From Hydrotalea sandarakina (lineage in GTDB: Bacteria > Bacteroidota > Bacteroidia > Chitinophagales > Chitinophagaceae): DNA of 64,000 nucleotides. The position numbers were made by a program, and so were the translations under genes. Where the stretch lies: positions 1-64,000 of the forward strand of contig NZ_QKZV01000006.1 of assembly GCF_003254115.1 (NCBI RefSeq), in the 5' to 3' direction. The notes under the pieces are model-generated. The model was not told the DNA's origin. It saw only the letters and a list, made by a program, of their open reading frames with translations, and made no database searches. This document shows, piece by piece, positions 7,948 through 15,532 of the stretch. Every line of letters starts with the position of its first letter. Within the stretch, counting starts at the first letter, position 1.

Positions 7948-8637
7948 ATGACCGAAGCCATTATTCTTGCAGGCGGTTTAGGTACAAGGCTACAACAAAC
8001 TGTACCCCATTTACCCAAATGCATGGCGCCAATTAATGGTAAGCCATTCCTTTCATTTGTAATTCACCATTTGCAAAACCAGGGAATAGAAAAATTCATA
8101 TTTTCATTAGGTTATAAGCATGAATACATTACACAATTTATTCATGAAAATTTAGCGAAAAATAGTTTTGAAATTGTTATAGAAAATGAGCCTTTAGGTA
8201 CCGGCGGTGCCATTCAATTCGCTTGTACCAAAGCAAGCACTGATAATGTGCTAATTACCAACGGTGATACCTTATACAAAATCAATTACCGCGCATTTCA
8301 TGAATTTCATTTACAAACCCATGCAACTTGCAGTATTTGCTTAAAACCCATGCAAAACTTTAGCAGATATGGCGCAGTAACCATTAATCAGCAAAATGAA
8401 ATAATTGCTTTTCATGAAAAAAACTTTACACCTCAAGGATACATCAACGGCGGGGTGTATATGTTGCATTTACCCAAATTCTTGCAATTGAGTTTCCCTG
8501 AAAAATTTTCATTTGAAAAAGAGTTTCTTGAAAAGCAAACCAATAATCATGAATTGTTTGGCTTTGTGCAAGATGCCTACTTTATAGATATTGGTATTCC
8601 GGAAGATTATGCTAAAGCACAAATAGAATTGAAGTAA
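7948..8637 (+). CDS. hddC: D-glycero-alpha-D-manno-heptose 1-phosphate guanylyltransferase
   Basis: A nucleotidyltransferase of 229 aa that begins EAIILAGGLGTRLQ and continues with PKCMAPINGKPFL, the GTP-binding loop and lysine pocket of this fold. The NGDT segment near residue 110 gives the metal-binding Asp. It would join heptose 1-phosphate to GMP, the last step of the GDP-heptose route. By sequence alone it could be a mannose-1-phosphate or glucose-1-phosphate enzyme, but its place between gmhA and gmhB and beside hddA favours HddC. It is shorter than RfbA-type enzymes, as expected for HddC. Confidence 0.87.
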   Translation: MTEAIILAGGLGTRLQQTVPHLPKCMAPINGKPFLSFVIHHLQNQGIEKFIFSLGYKHEYITQFIHENLAKNSFEIVIENEPLGTGGAIQFACTKASTDNVLITNGDTLYKINYRAFHEFHLQTHATCSICLKPMQNFSRYGAVTINQQNEIIAFHEKNFTPQGYINGGVYMLHLPKFLQLSFPEKFSFEKEFLEKQTNNHELFGFVQDAYFIDIGIPEDYAKAQIELK

Positions 8638-8654
8638 ATAATAAAAAATTGCAC

Positions 8655-9212
8655 ATGAGTAATTTACCTGTAATTGACAAAAACTGGACTTTATTTTTAG
8701 ACAGAGACGGCGTAATTAATGTTGAAAAAAAGGAAGAATACATTTTGAATTGGGATGAATTTCAATTTTTACCGGGTGTATTGGAAGCATTACACATGCT
8801 GAATGCCGCATTTGGAAAAATTGTAATTGTAACCAATCAAAAATGCATTGGCAAAGGATTGTTAACGGTTGCAGGATTAAATACCATTCACAACAACATG
8901 CTTAACATTATTGAAGAAAATGGCGGGCGTATTAACAAAATTTATTTTTGCCCCGATTTAGCCGATGATTCACCCAACCGAAAACCGCAGCCCGGCATGG
9001 CCTTTCAAGCAAAAAATGATTTTCCGGATATTAACTTTTCTAAAAGCATTATGATTGGTAATAAATTAAGCGATATGGCTTTTGCTAAAAATGCGTGCAT
9101 GTATTCCATTTTTGTAGCCACTACTAACCCCGAAACACCATTCCCCCACCCTTTAATTGATGCACGTTTCAACGATTTAATTGATGCCGCCAAGGCATTA
9201 ACAAAAGCCTAA
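8655..9212 (+). CDS. gmhB: D-glycero-D-manno-heptose 1,7-bisphosphate 7-phosphatase (HAD family)
   Basis: Removes the 7-phosphate so that HddC can act. The HAD motif I is FLDRDGVIN near residue 14, motif II is IVTNQ, and the KPQPGM and MIGNKLSDMAFA segments provide motifs III and IV. I use the ATG at 8655 rather than the TTG six bases earlier. Enterobacterial GmhB has a zinc loop with several cysteines and a histidine before the KP motif. Here that loop is short (FCPDLADDSPNRKPQPG) and keeps only one cysteine, so zinc is probably absent. Cytoplasmic, the last gene of the heptose set, 18 bases after hddC. Confidence 0.88.
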   Translation: MSNLPVIDKNWTLFLDRDGVINVEKKEEYILNWDEFQFLPGVLEALHMLNAAFGKIVIVTNQKCIGKGLLTVAGLNTIHNNMLNIIEENGGRINKIYFCPDLADDSPNRKPQPGMAFQAKNDFPDINFSKSIMIGNKLSDMAFAKNACMYSIFVATTNPETPFPHPLIDARFNDLIDAAKALTKA

Positions 9213-9284
9213 ATTTCTCATCATTCCATTAAGCAATCGGTACTATCCTTTTGCTGTTTCGTATATTAGTGCAATATTTTCAAT

Positions 9285-10274
9285 ATGCGATTACTTTTCA
9301 GTACACTTTTATGTTTTTACTCGTTCTACGCTTTTACACAGCCTATTCCTGCCAGCAGTGTTCAAGCAATTCAAAAAATTGAGCCCATTCTTCAAAAAGA
9401 TGCACATGAAATTGTATTTGCCAATGACTGGATTGAACGCTTTCAAGCAGATAGTGCCTTCATTCGCAATTTTGTAAAGGCTTTGAAAACACCTTACTCA
9501 TTTTATTATCCTTTCGATTCCGTTCAAAATATTTCAAAATTATATGCGCCTGACAGTAGCTTTAGAATTTTCTCTTGGCAGGTAATGAAAGATTTTACTT
9601 ATTACAGACAAAGAGGTGCCATACAAATGCGAACCTCAGATGGCAGCTTAAAGCTTTATCCACTTTTTGATGCATCGGAATTTACCAAAGCACCTACTGA
9701 TTCTATTCGTACACCCAATAATTGGATTGGGGCTATTTACTATAAAATTATTTTGACAACTTATAAGAATAAAAAATATTACACCTTGTTGGGTTTAGAT
9801 GAAAACAATGCCCGTAGCGAAAAAAAATGGATAGAGGTTTTGACATTCAATGCTGAGGGCTATCCTGAATTTGGTGGCAATTATTTCAAATATCCTGCCG
9901 ATGGTATAAAACCACCACAACCCGCTTATCGCTTTTGTATTGAATATAAAAAAGATGCAGGTGTGCGCATGAATTATGATCCAAAATACCAAGCCATTAT
10001 TTTTAGCAGGGTTGTCAGTGAATCACCTTCCGAAAAAAATCCTTACAATCTTATCCCCTATGGCGACTATGAAGGTTTTAGATGGGTAAATGGGTATTGG
10101 GTATATGTAAACAATCCATTTCAAAATATAATTTTCGACAAAAACCAAACCGATTTACCTGCACCTATTTTGGATGACAAAGGAAACAGAAAAGAAAAAG
10201 TACTGGAAGAAATTTCAAAAAAGAATATGGAAAAAGCCCAGCAGAAAAAAGATTCAACCAACAACCAAAAGTAG
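9285..10274 (+). CDS. Secreted protein of unknown function
   Basis: I do not recognise a family with known function. Residues 1-19 form a signal peptide (LLFSTLLCFYSFYAFTQ). The mature part is about 310 residues, rich in aromatic residues, with a central beta-rich stretch (YYKIILTTYKNKKYYTLLGLDENN) and a GFRWVNGYWVYVN segment. The last 40 residues are charged and probably disordered. There are no membrane helices or lipobox, so it is probably periplasmic. It stands alone, 72 bases after gmhB in the same direction, and has its own terminator at 10284-10327. Proteins of this look are frequent as conserved hypotheticals in Chitinophagaceae, as far as I recall. Confidence 0.75.
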   Translation: MRLLFSTLLCFYSFYAFTQPIPASSVQAIQKIEPILQKDAHEIVFANDWIERFQADSAFIRNFVKALKTPYSFYYPFDSVQNISKLYAPDSSFRIFSWQVMKDFTYYRQRGAIQMRTSDGSLKLYPLFDASEFTKAPTDSIRTPNNWIGAIYYKIILTTYKNKKYYTLLGLDENNARSEKKWIEVLTFNAEGYPEFGGNYFKYPADGIKPPQPAYRFCIEYKKDAGVRMNYDPKYQAIIFSRVVSESPSEKNPYNLIPYGDYEGFRWVNGYWVYVNNPFQNIIFDKNQTDLPAPILDDKGNRKEKVLEEISKKNMEKAQQKKDSTNNQK

Positions 10275-10283
10275 CAATGGGTT

Positions 10284-10327
10284 AGCAAGATGATGAGGTG
10301 CTCTCGTCTTGCTGATTTTCTTTTTTT
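10284..10327 (+). terminator. Terminator after the secreted unknown protein
   Basis: Arms AGCAAGA and TCTTGCT, with an inner GAG/CTC pairing, form a hairpin at 10284-10313. ATTTTCTTTTTTT follows. It begins ten bases past the stop codon of the 9285-10274 gene. Confidence 0.75.
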
Positions 10328-10406
10328 ACACTACAAAAATTTTCATTTACGCATATTTCATTTCGGCAAAATGTTCTTTGCAAACAGATGTTATTTGAGC
10401 TTAAAT

Positions 10407-10670
10407 CTAAACATCCAATAACAAGTTGATGCGTTGATGAATTAACCACTGTAAATATTTTCTGTTACAGTGTTTTAATTTCTTTTCTTGTTGCAAGGCT
10501 AATTGCTTGCTTGTAAAAACTTGCACAAAAATTAATTTACAGGGTCTCTTGGTACTTGTAAATGTACTTTCTCCATTATTGTGTTGAATGAAACGCTTTT
10601 CATAGTCTTCAGTAAAACCTTTATACCAATCACCAACTTGCAGACTTTCTATGATGTACACATCATACAT
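10407..10670 (-). CDS. GIY-YIG nuclease-superfamily protein
   Basis: An 87-residue protein that is essentially one GIY-YIG domain. The two half-motifs are VYII near residue 4 and WYKGFTEDYEKRFIQH near 15-30, followed by the TSTKRPCKLIFVQVF strand and a lysine-rich C-terminal helix that includes LQQEKKLKHCNRK. The usual second motif YIG is reduced to YKG. Proteins of this size form the UvrC N-terminal-like YhbQ/URI family, whose biological role is mostly unknown. Some copies are mobile. It lies alone on the minus strand, about 70 bases from a tRNA-Asp remnant, a common setting for such genes. Confidence 0.85.
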   Translation of the reverse strand: MYDVYIIESLQVGDWYKGFTEDYEKRFIQHNNGESTFTSTKRPCKLIFVQVFTSKQLALQQEKKLKHCNRKYLQWLIHQRINLLLDV

Positions 10671-10738
10671 AAATCACATAAGTATTTCACATTTTAATTT
10701 AGTGCAATTTGAGGAAATAAATCACATACTTGCTACTA

Positions 10739-10796
10739 GACCGGACGGGATTCGAACCCGTCTCGCCTCTGGCGAGATGACAACGCGGCATTCAAC
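10739..10796 (-). pseudogene. tRNA-Asp 3'-half remnant
   Basis: The minus strand reads GAATGCCGC, TTGTCA, then GACGGGTTCGAATCCCGTCCGGTC, which matches the anticodon arm, T-arm and 3' acceptor strand of the intact tRNA-Asp 50 bases away. The 5' half is missing: no D-arm and no partner for the acceptor strand precede it. A CTCGCC/GGCGAG hairpin has replaced the anticodon 3' side. This is a decayed duplicate or the trace of a recombination event at the tRNA. Confidence 0.65.
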
Positions 10797-10812
10797 AGCA
10801 TAACATTTAGGC

Positions 10813-10845
10813 AAAAAAAAGCCATGCACTTTTTGCATGGCTTCT
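10813..10845 (-). terminator. Terminator of tRNA-Asp
   Basis: Arms AAGCCATGCA and TGCATGGCTT pair perfectly around a five-base loop. On the minus strand a run of T follows. It lies just past the tRNA 3' end and separates it from the remnant. Confidence 0.85.
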
Positions 10846-10847
10846 TG

Positions 10848-10921
10848 CGGACCGGACGGGACTCGAACCCGCGACCTCCGCCGTGACAGGGCGGCATTCT
10901 AACCAACTGAACTACCGATCC
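10848..10921 (-). tRNA. tRNA-Asp (anticodon GTC)
   Basis: The minus strand gives a 74-base cloverleaf: acceptor stem GGATCGG with CCGGTCC (one T-G pair), discriminator G, and D-arm GTTCAGTTGGTTAGAAT. The anticodon stem CCGCC/GGCGG has loop CTGTCAC, giving anticodon GTC. The T-arm is GCGGGTTCGAGTCCCGT. CCA is not encoded. Confidence 0.95.
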
Positions 10922-10955
10922 AATATCTTTAAGTCAAAATTAACCTTCACTTATT

Positions 10956-11008
10956 AACGAGATGTTTTTTCTACGCATTCAACTCATTTTTCCGTTACTT
11001 ATCTCGTT
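10956..11008 (-). promoter_or_regulatory. Inverted repeat in the tRNA-Asp leader
   Basis: AACGAGAT at 10956-10963 and ATCTCGTT at 11001-11008 are perfect 8-base complements 37 bases apart. Both fall in the roughly 90-base leader expected from the promoter at 11019-11026. They could fold the leader away from the tRNA or mark a processing site. Confidence 0.4.
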
Positions 11009-11018
11009 TTCGGGACGG

Positions 11019-11051
11019 CAAAGATAAGGGGAATGATATTTTCAAAACAAA
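11019..11051 (-). promoter_or_regulatory. Promoter of tRNA-Asp
   Basis: On the minus strand TTTG (11048-11051) and TATCTTTG (11019-11026) are 21 bases apart, matching the Bacteroidota pattern of a -33 TTTG and a -7 TAnnTTTG. GCCGTCCCG follows, as at tRNA-Pro. Confidence 0.6.
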
Positions 11052-11109
11052 TCTTTTCTAAAAAAAATTACAAACCCTAATTTTACCACCTCAATCATAC
11101 TTTTAAATT

Positions 11110-12105
11110 ATGCCACAATACCCAAACAGACAATTCCTCGACTTCGAACAACCTATTAAAACATTGTACGAAGAAATTGAAAAATTAAAACAAACTGCAG
11201 AAAAAAGTAAAATAGATATGAGTGATAGCATTCAAAAACTTGAGAATGCTATTATTGAAAAACGTAGAGAAATTACCGCCTCTCTTACGCCTTGGCAAAG
11301 AGTGCAGTTAAGTCGTCATCCCGACAGACCCTACACCAATAAATACATTGAAAAAATGTTAACCAACTATGTTGAGTTACATGGCGATAGAAATTTTCGC
11401 GATGACAAAGCCATGGTTGGTGGATTTGCACAACTTAACGGTGAAACCGTTATGGTAATTGGTCATCAAAAAGGTATTAACACTAAAATGCGTCAAGAAC
11501 GCAACTTCGGCATGGCTAATCCCGAAGGTTACAGAAAAGCTTTACGCTTAATGAAACTGGCAGAAAAATTTAATAAACCCATCATCACATTCATTGATAC
11601 ACCCGGCGCATATCCCGGCTTAGAAGCCGAAGAACGCGGACAAGGCGAAGCCATTGCCAGAAATATTTATGAAATGACACGCTTGCAAGTTCCGGTAATT
11701 TGTGTTATTATTGGCGAAGGTGCCAGCGGTGGCGCATTAGGCATAGGTGTTGGCGATAGAATTTTAATGATGGAAAATACTTGGTACACTGTAATCTCGC
11801 CCGAAAGTTGCAGCTCAATTTTATGGCGCAGTTGGGATAAAAAAGAAGTAGCTGCCGAGCAATTACGCCTTACAGCAACCGATATGAAAGGCTTTGGCTT
11901 AGTTGATGAAATTGTACCCGAGCCAATTGGCGGTGCACATTGGGATTATAATGAAGCTGCGGCATTACTCAAAACTTCCATTTCCAATGCATTGGAACAA
12001 ATAAAAAATATGGACCCTGAAGTTCGTGTTCAGCAACGCATCGAAAAATTCAACAAAATGGGATTTTGGGATGAATTGCCTGTTGAGTCAACGCAAGTAC
12101 AATAA
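11110..12105 (+). CDS. accA: Acetyl-CoA carboxylase carboxyltransferase, alpha subunit
   Basis: With AccD it moves the carboxyl group from biotin to acetyl-CoA, the first step of fatty acid synthesis in the cytoplasm. Residues about 1-60 form a helical lead ([17 protein letters not shown]). The carboxyltransferase domain then shows [42 protein letters not shown] and the [17 protein letters not shown] oxyanion segment. At 331 aa it is slightly longer than the E. coli protein. accD is not in the window, as is usual for this phylum. A 9-base inverted repeat begins just before the stop codon (12094-12137). Confidence 0.96.
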   Translation: MPQYPNRQFLDFEQPIKTLYEEIEKLKQTAEKSKIDMSDSIQKLENAIIEKRREITASLTPWQRVQLSRHPDRPYTNKYIEKMLTNYVELHGDRNFRDDKAMVGGFAQLNGETVMVIGHQKGINTKMRQERNFGMANPEGYRKALRLMKLAEKFNKPIITFIDTPGAYPGLEAEERGQGEAIARNIYEMTRLQVPVICVIIGEGASGGALGIGVGDRILMMENTWYTVISPESCSSILWRSWDKKEVAAEQLRLTATDMKGFGLVDEIVPEPIGGAHWDYNEAAALLKTSISNALEQIKNMDPEVRVQQRIEKFNKMGFWDELPVESTQVQ

Positions 12106-12183
12106 TCATCGTCCCTTGCGTCGCACACTTGTACTTGGGCAACATATAGCAACAGATTTTAATAAACATTTTAGGCAAAAACA

Positions 12184-13077
12184 ATGAACAATTTAACCGG
12201 CATTTTAAAAGGAACAGGTGTTGCCATTATAACACCTTTCACAAAAACAAAAGCAGTTGACTATGCTGCTTTAGAACGTGTAATTGAACACCTAATTAAA
12301 GGCGGTGTTGAATATATTGTTACTTTGGGTACAACGGGCGAAACACCTACTTTAACAAAAAATGAAAAATTAGAAATCATTCATTTTACATACGAAAAAG
12401 TAAATAACCGCGTACCGGTTGTTGTGGGTATTGGCGGCAATAATACACAAGCAGTAATTGATGATGTAAAATCATATCCGCTTGATAAAGCTACCGCAAT
12501 ACTAAGCACAGCCCCTTACTACAACAAACCCTCGCAACAAGGCTTGTATGAGCATTATAAGGCCATTGCGGAGGCTGCACCGAAGCCTGTGCTTTTATAC
12601 AACGTACCCGGTCGTACCGGCAGAAATCTATCATCAGCAACTACGCTAAAATTAGCACACGAAGTGCCCAATATTGCAGGCATTAAAGAAGCCAGCGGCG
12701 ATTTTCAACAATGCATGGAAATATTACGCGATAAACCGAACAACTTTTTAGTAGTAAGCGGTGATGATGCAATTAGTTTACCGCTCATTGCATTAGGTAT
12801 GGATGGTGTAATTAGTGTAGCAGCCAATGCATTTCCAAAGGAGTTTTCTAACATGATACGTTATTGTTTGGACGGCAACTATCAATTAGCCCGCCCCATT
12901 CAATACCAATTGCTACAAGCTTTCGATTTAATGTTTGCAGAAAATAATCCTGCAGGTGTAAAATCTTTTATGCATCAATTAACCCTAATTGAAAACGAAT
13001 TACGTTTACCTGTTGTTCCGGTTAGTTCAGAATTAGAACAAAAAATAAAAAACTGGTTAAAGTTGTATCAGCAATAG
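12184..13077 (+). CDS. dapA: 4-Hydroxy-tetrahydrodipicolinate synthase
   Basis: Condenses pyruvate with aspartate semialdehyde in the lysine and diaminopimelate pathway, and therefore feeds peptidoglycan synthesis. The TIM-barrel shows GTGVAIITPF at the start, TLGTTGETPTL near residue 45, YNVPGRTG near 137 with the catalytic Tyr, and the Schiff-base lysine in IAGIKEASGD near 165. At 297 aa the length is typical. It follows accA by 78 bases and precedes cmk by 22 bases in the same direction. Related aldolases such as NanA share the fold, but the TTGETPTL and GIKEASGD wording fits DapA. Confidence 0.94.
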   Translation: MNNLTGILKGTGVAIITPFTKTKAVDYAALERVIEHLIKGGVEYIVTLGTTGETPTLTKNEKLEIIHFTYEKVNNRVPVVVGIGGNNTQAVIDDVKSYPLDKATAILSTAPYYNKPSQQGLYEHYKAIAEAAPKPVLLYNVPGRTGRNLSSATTLKLAHEVPNIAGIKEASGDFQQCMEILRDKPNNFLVVSGDDAISLPLIALGMDGVISVAANAFPKEFSNMIRYCLDGNYQLARPIQYQLLQAFDLMFAENNPAGVKSFMHQLTLIENELRLPVVPVSSELEQKIKNWLKLYQQ

Positions 13078-13099
13078 TTGCACTTGTTCATAAAACGCA

Positions 13100-13786
13100 A
13101 TGAAAAAAATAATCATAGCAATTGATGGCTACTCATCATGCGGTAAAAGTACGTTAGCAAAAGCCCTTGCCAAAAAGTTACATTATTTGTTTCTTGACAG
13201 CGGGGCAATGTATCGTGCAATTACCTATTATTTTATTGAACACAAGGTAAATACCAATCAATTAACAGAAGTTGAAAAAGCACTAAAGAATATTCAATTA
13301 TCATTTCAGTTCAACAAAGAAACGGCTGACAATCATATTCTGCTTAATGGAATAAATGTAGATAAAGAAATAAGAAGCATGGCCATTAATGCAAAAGTGA
13401 GTGAAGTAGCCGCCATTGCTGAAGTTAGAAAGTTTGCAGTTGCACAACAACAGCAAATAGGCCTTAATAAAGGCATTGTAATGGATGGGAGAGATATTGG
13501 CACTACAGTATTTCCAAATGCAGAACTCAAAATTTTTGTTACTGCCGACACTACCGTTAGAGTAGAAAGAAGATTTAAAGAGTTATATGCATCTAACCCA
13601 AATATTACAATAGAAGACGTAAAAGCCAATTTGGAAATGCGCGATTACATTGATACCAATCGTACAGAAAGCCCACTACGTAAAGCAGATGATGCAAAGT
13701 TGTTAGACAACACCAACTTAAACAAAGAAGAACAATTAAATATTGCTTATCAATGGGCAATGGAAAAAATAAATGCCTTCAATTAG
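13100..13786 (+). CDS. cmk: Cytidylate kinase
   Basis: Phosphorylates CMP and dCMP with ATP. The P-loop is IAIDGYSSCGKSTLAKAL at residues 4-21, followed by LDSGAMYRAITYY (nucleotide-monophosphate site) and the MDGRDIGTTVFPNAELKIFVTA segment near 133. The lid segment contains RRFKEL and RDYIDTNRTESPLRKADDA. The 228-residue length is normal. The gene ends inside the left arm of a strong hairpin (13770-13808), so terminator and coding sequence overlap. Neighbours accA and dapA are likewise housekeeping biosynthesis genes. Confidence 0.95.
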   Translation: MKKIIIAIDGYSSCGKSTLAKALAKKLHYLFLDSGAMYRAITYYFIEHKVNTNQLTEVEKALKNIQLSFQFNKETADNHILLNGINVDKEIRSMAINAKVSEVAAIAEVRKFAVAQQQQIGLNKGIVMDGRDIGTTVFPNAELKIFVTADTTVRVERRFKELYASNPNITIEDVKANLEMRDYIDTNRTESPLRKADDAKLLDNTNLNKEEQLNIAYQWAMEKINAFN

Positions 13787-13808
13787 TATTTAATTTTGAA
13801 GGCATTTA
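13770..13808. terminator. Bidirectional terminator between cmk and the xylose operon
   Basis: TAAATGCCTTCAA and TTGAAGGCATTTA are perfect 13-base complements with a 13-base loop. The left arm includes the last codons of cmk. T-rich sequence follows on both strands (TTTTTATTTCT on plus, ATTTTTTCC on minus), so it can serve cmk and the convergent symporter gene. Confidence 0.85.
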
Positions 13809-13832
13809 GTGTGATTTTTATTTCTATAAAAA

Positions 13833-15506
13833 TTACCAAAACACGGTATATAGTGCAGCTAAAATACCACACACAATTAATGTACCCACCAAAAATGCAG
13901 GATTTAATTTAAACATTGATTTTTCAACTTCTAAGCCTTTCGGAATTACCCCTCTTCTATTCTCAATGACACTAATGATAAACATACCAACAATACAAAT
14001 TATAAATACAAATCCCATTCTATCTAAAAATGGAATTTCATAAACACCCGATTCGTTGGGAATAGAAAAACCAAAGGGTGCCAAAAAGGATAAATTCATC
14101 ACAAAGGGTAAAAATTTAAAAATAATGGATAGTAAAAAACCACCAATAGTAGCAAACAATGCCGCATTCGATGTGGTTTTTTTCCAAAAGAATCCCAGAA
14201 TAAACATGGCAAAAATACCCGGTGACACAAATCCCGTATACTCTTGTATGTACTGAAATCCGCCTTTCTTATCAATGCCCATCAATGGTGCAATGATAAT
14301 AGCCAATATCATTGCAACAATGACTACTATTTTTCCAACAAATACGGTTTTATGTTCATTGGCTTCCGGATTAATTTTCTTTTTATAAATATCTAACGTA
14401 AAAATGGTAGATATACTATTGGCTTTTCCGGCTAATGATGCTACCACGGCAGCAGTAAGTGCTGCAAATGCTAGCCCTTTTAAACCGGCAGGCAGCAAAT
14501 TCATTAATACAGGATATGCTTTGTCCGTATTAACTTCACCATTTTGTAACATAGCTTGTTGAAAGTCGCCTTTTTGATAAAGCACAAAAGCGGCAATACC
14601 GGGCAACACAACAATTACCGGCATTAATAATTTTAAAAAAGAAGCAAATAATAATCCACCACGAGCAGTTTTTAAATCAGCCCCCAATGCACGTTGTGTA
14701 ATGTATTGGTTACAACCCCAATAATTTAAGTTTACAATCCACATACCGCCAATTAAAACAGTCAATCCAGGTAAATCAATGTAATTAGGATTATCGCGTT
14801 TTAATATCATGTGGAAATGATCATTAGCATTGGTCATCATTAAATGAAAGCCGTTTAATATGCCATTGGTTCCAAACTTATTGGCTACTAAATTCAATGC
14901 TAAGTAGGTAGTTACTAATCCACCAAGTATTAAGAAAAACACTTGAATTACATCGGTAAAGCCAATTACCTTCATACCCCCCAAAGTAATAAATATGGCA
15001 AATACAGCTAACAGATACATACATAAAGTAGTATTGATACCTGATATGCTGTTAATGGCTAATGCACCTAAATACAAAATGGAAGTTAGATTTACCACAA
15101 CGTACAATAATAACCAAAACACAGCCATAATCATTGCCACCGTTCCGTTGTAGCGTTGATTTAAGAACTGCGGCATGGTATAAATCTTATTGCGCAGATA
15201 CACAGGAATAAAAAATATGGCAACAATCAATAGGGTTAAGGCTGCCATCCACTCATAGGTAGAAATGGCAAGGCCCATTTTAAAACCATTACCACTCATT
15301 CCAATAAATTGCTCAGCAGAAATATTAGATGCAATTAAAGATGCCCCAATAGCCCACCAGGTTAATGAGCCTTCAGCCAAAAAATAATCGTGCGAAGCAG
15401 AAATGGTTGCTTTCTTTTTCCGCCTGTAAACCCAATAACCATATAGCGAAACAATAATGAAATAACAGAAAAAAACGAGGTAATCGTATAAATGAAGGCC
15501 TTGCAT
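13833..15506 (-). CDS. Sodium/solute symporter (SSS family), probable xylose transporter
   Basis: A 557-residue protein with about 14 membrane helices. Signature segments are YFLAEGSLTWWAIGASLIASNISAEQ near residue 42, MPQFLNQRYN near 115, and the ANSISTIFTLDIYKKKI segment near 365. These match vSGLT-type sodium/galactose or xylose symporters of Bacteroidota. It would import the sugar with sodium across the inner membrane. As the last gene of xylB-xylA-symporter (26 bases after xylA), xylose is the most likely substrate, but the sequence alone does not settle the sugar. Confidence 0.88.
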   Translation of the reverse strand: MQGLHLYDYLVFFCYFIIVSLYGYWVYRRKKKATISASHDYFLAEGSLTWWAIGASLIASNISAEQFIGMSGNGFKMGLAISTYEWMAALTLLIVAIFFIPVYLRNKIYTMPQFLNQRYNGTVAMIMAVFWLLLYVVVNLTSILYLGALAINSISGINTTLCMYLLAVFAIFITLGGMKVIGFTDVIQVFFLILGGLVTTYLALNLVANKFGTNGILNGFHLMMTNANDHFHMILKRDNPNYIDLPGLTVLIGGMWIVNLNYWGCNQYITQRALGADLKTARGGLLFASFLKLLMPVIVVLPGIAAFVLYQKGDFQQAMLQNGEVNTDKAYPVLMNLLPAGLKGLAFAALTAAVVASLAGKANSISTIFTLDIYKKKINPEANEHKTVFVGKIVVIVAMILAIIIAPLMGIDKKGGFQYIQEYTGFVSPGIFAMFILGFFWKKTTSNAALFATIGGFLLSIIFKFLPFVMNLSFLAPFGFSIPNESGVYEIPFLDRMGFVFIICIVGMFIISVIENRRGVIPKGLEVEKSMFKLNPAFLVGTLIVCGILAALYTVFW

Positions 15507-15532
15507 ATTTGAATTTTAATGATCAATAAATA

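Larger units (their letters stand above)
10671..11109. other. Intergenic region with tRNA-Asp, its remnant and control signals
   Basis: This 439-base stretch has no protein gene. It holds a 3'-half tRNA remnant (10739-10796), a terminator (10813-10845), tRNA-Asp (10848-10921), its leader with an inverted repeat (10956-11008) and its promoter (11019-11051). Two copies of ATAAATCACATA lie at 10669-10680 and 10717-10728. The last 55 bases before accA are AT-rich with no clear promoter. Confidence 0.7.

Noticed and set aside
10657-10670. Palindrome-like ATGATG and CATCAT at the GIY-YIG start
   Set aside because: It is produced by the start codons themselves and has imperfect symmetry; no separate signal is needed.
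10739-10796. Remnant considered as a functional second tRNA-Asp
   Set aside because: No D-arm and no 5' acceptor strand precede it, and the anticodon stem cannot close.
12094-12137. Inverted repeat after accA considered as a rho-independent terminator
   Set aside because: The arms are perfect, but no T-run follows and the spacer is 26 bases; kept only as a low-interest observation.
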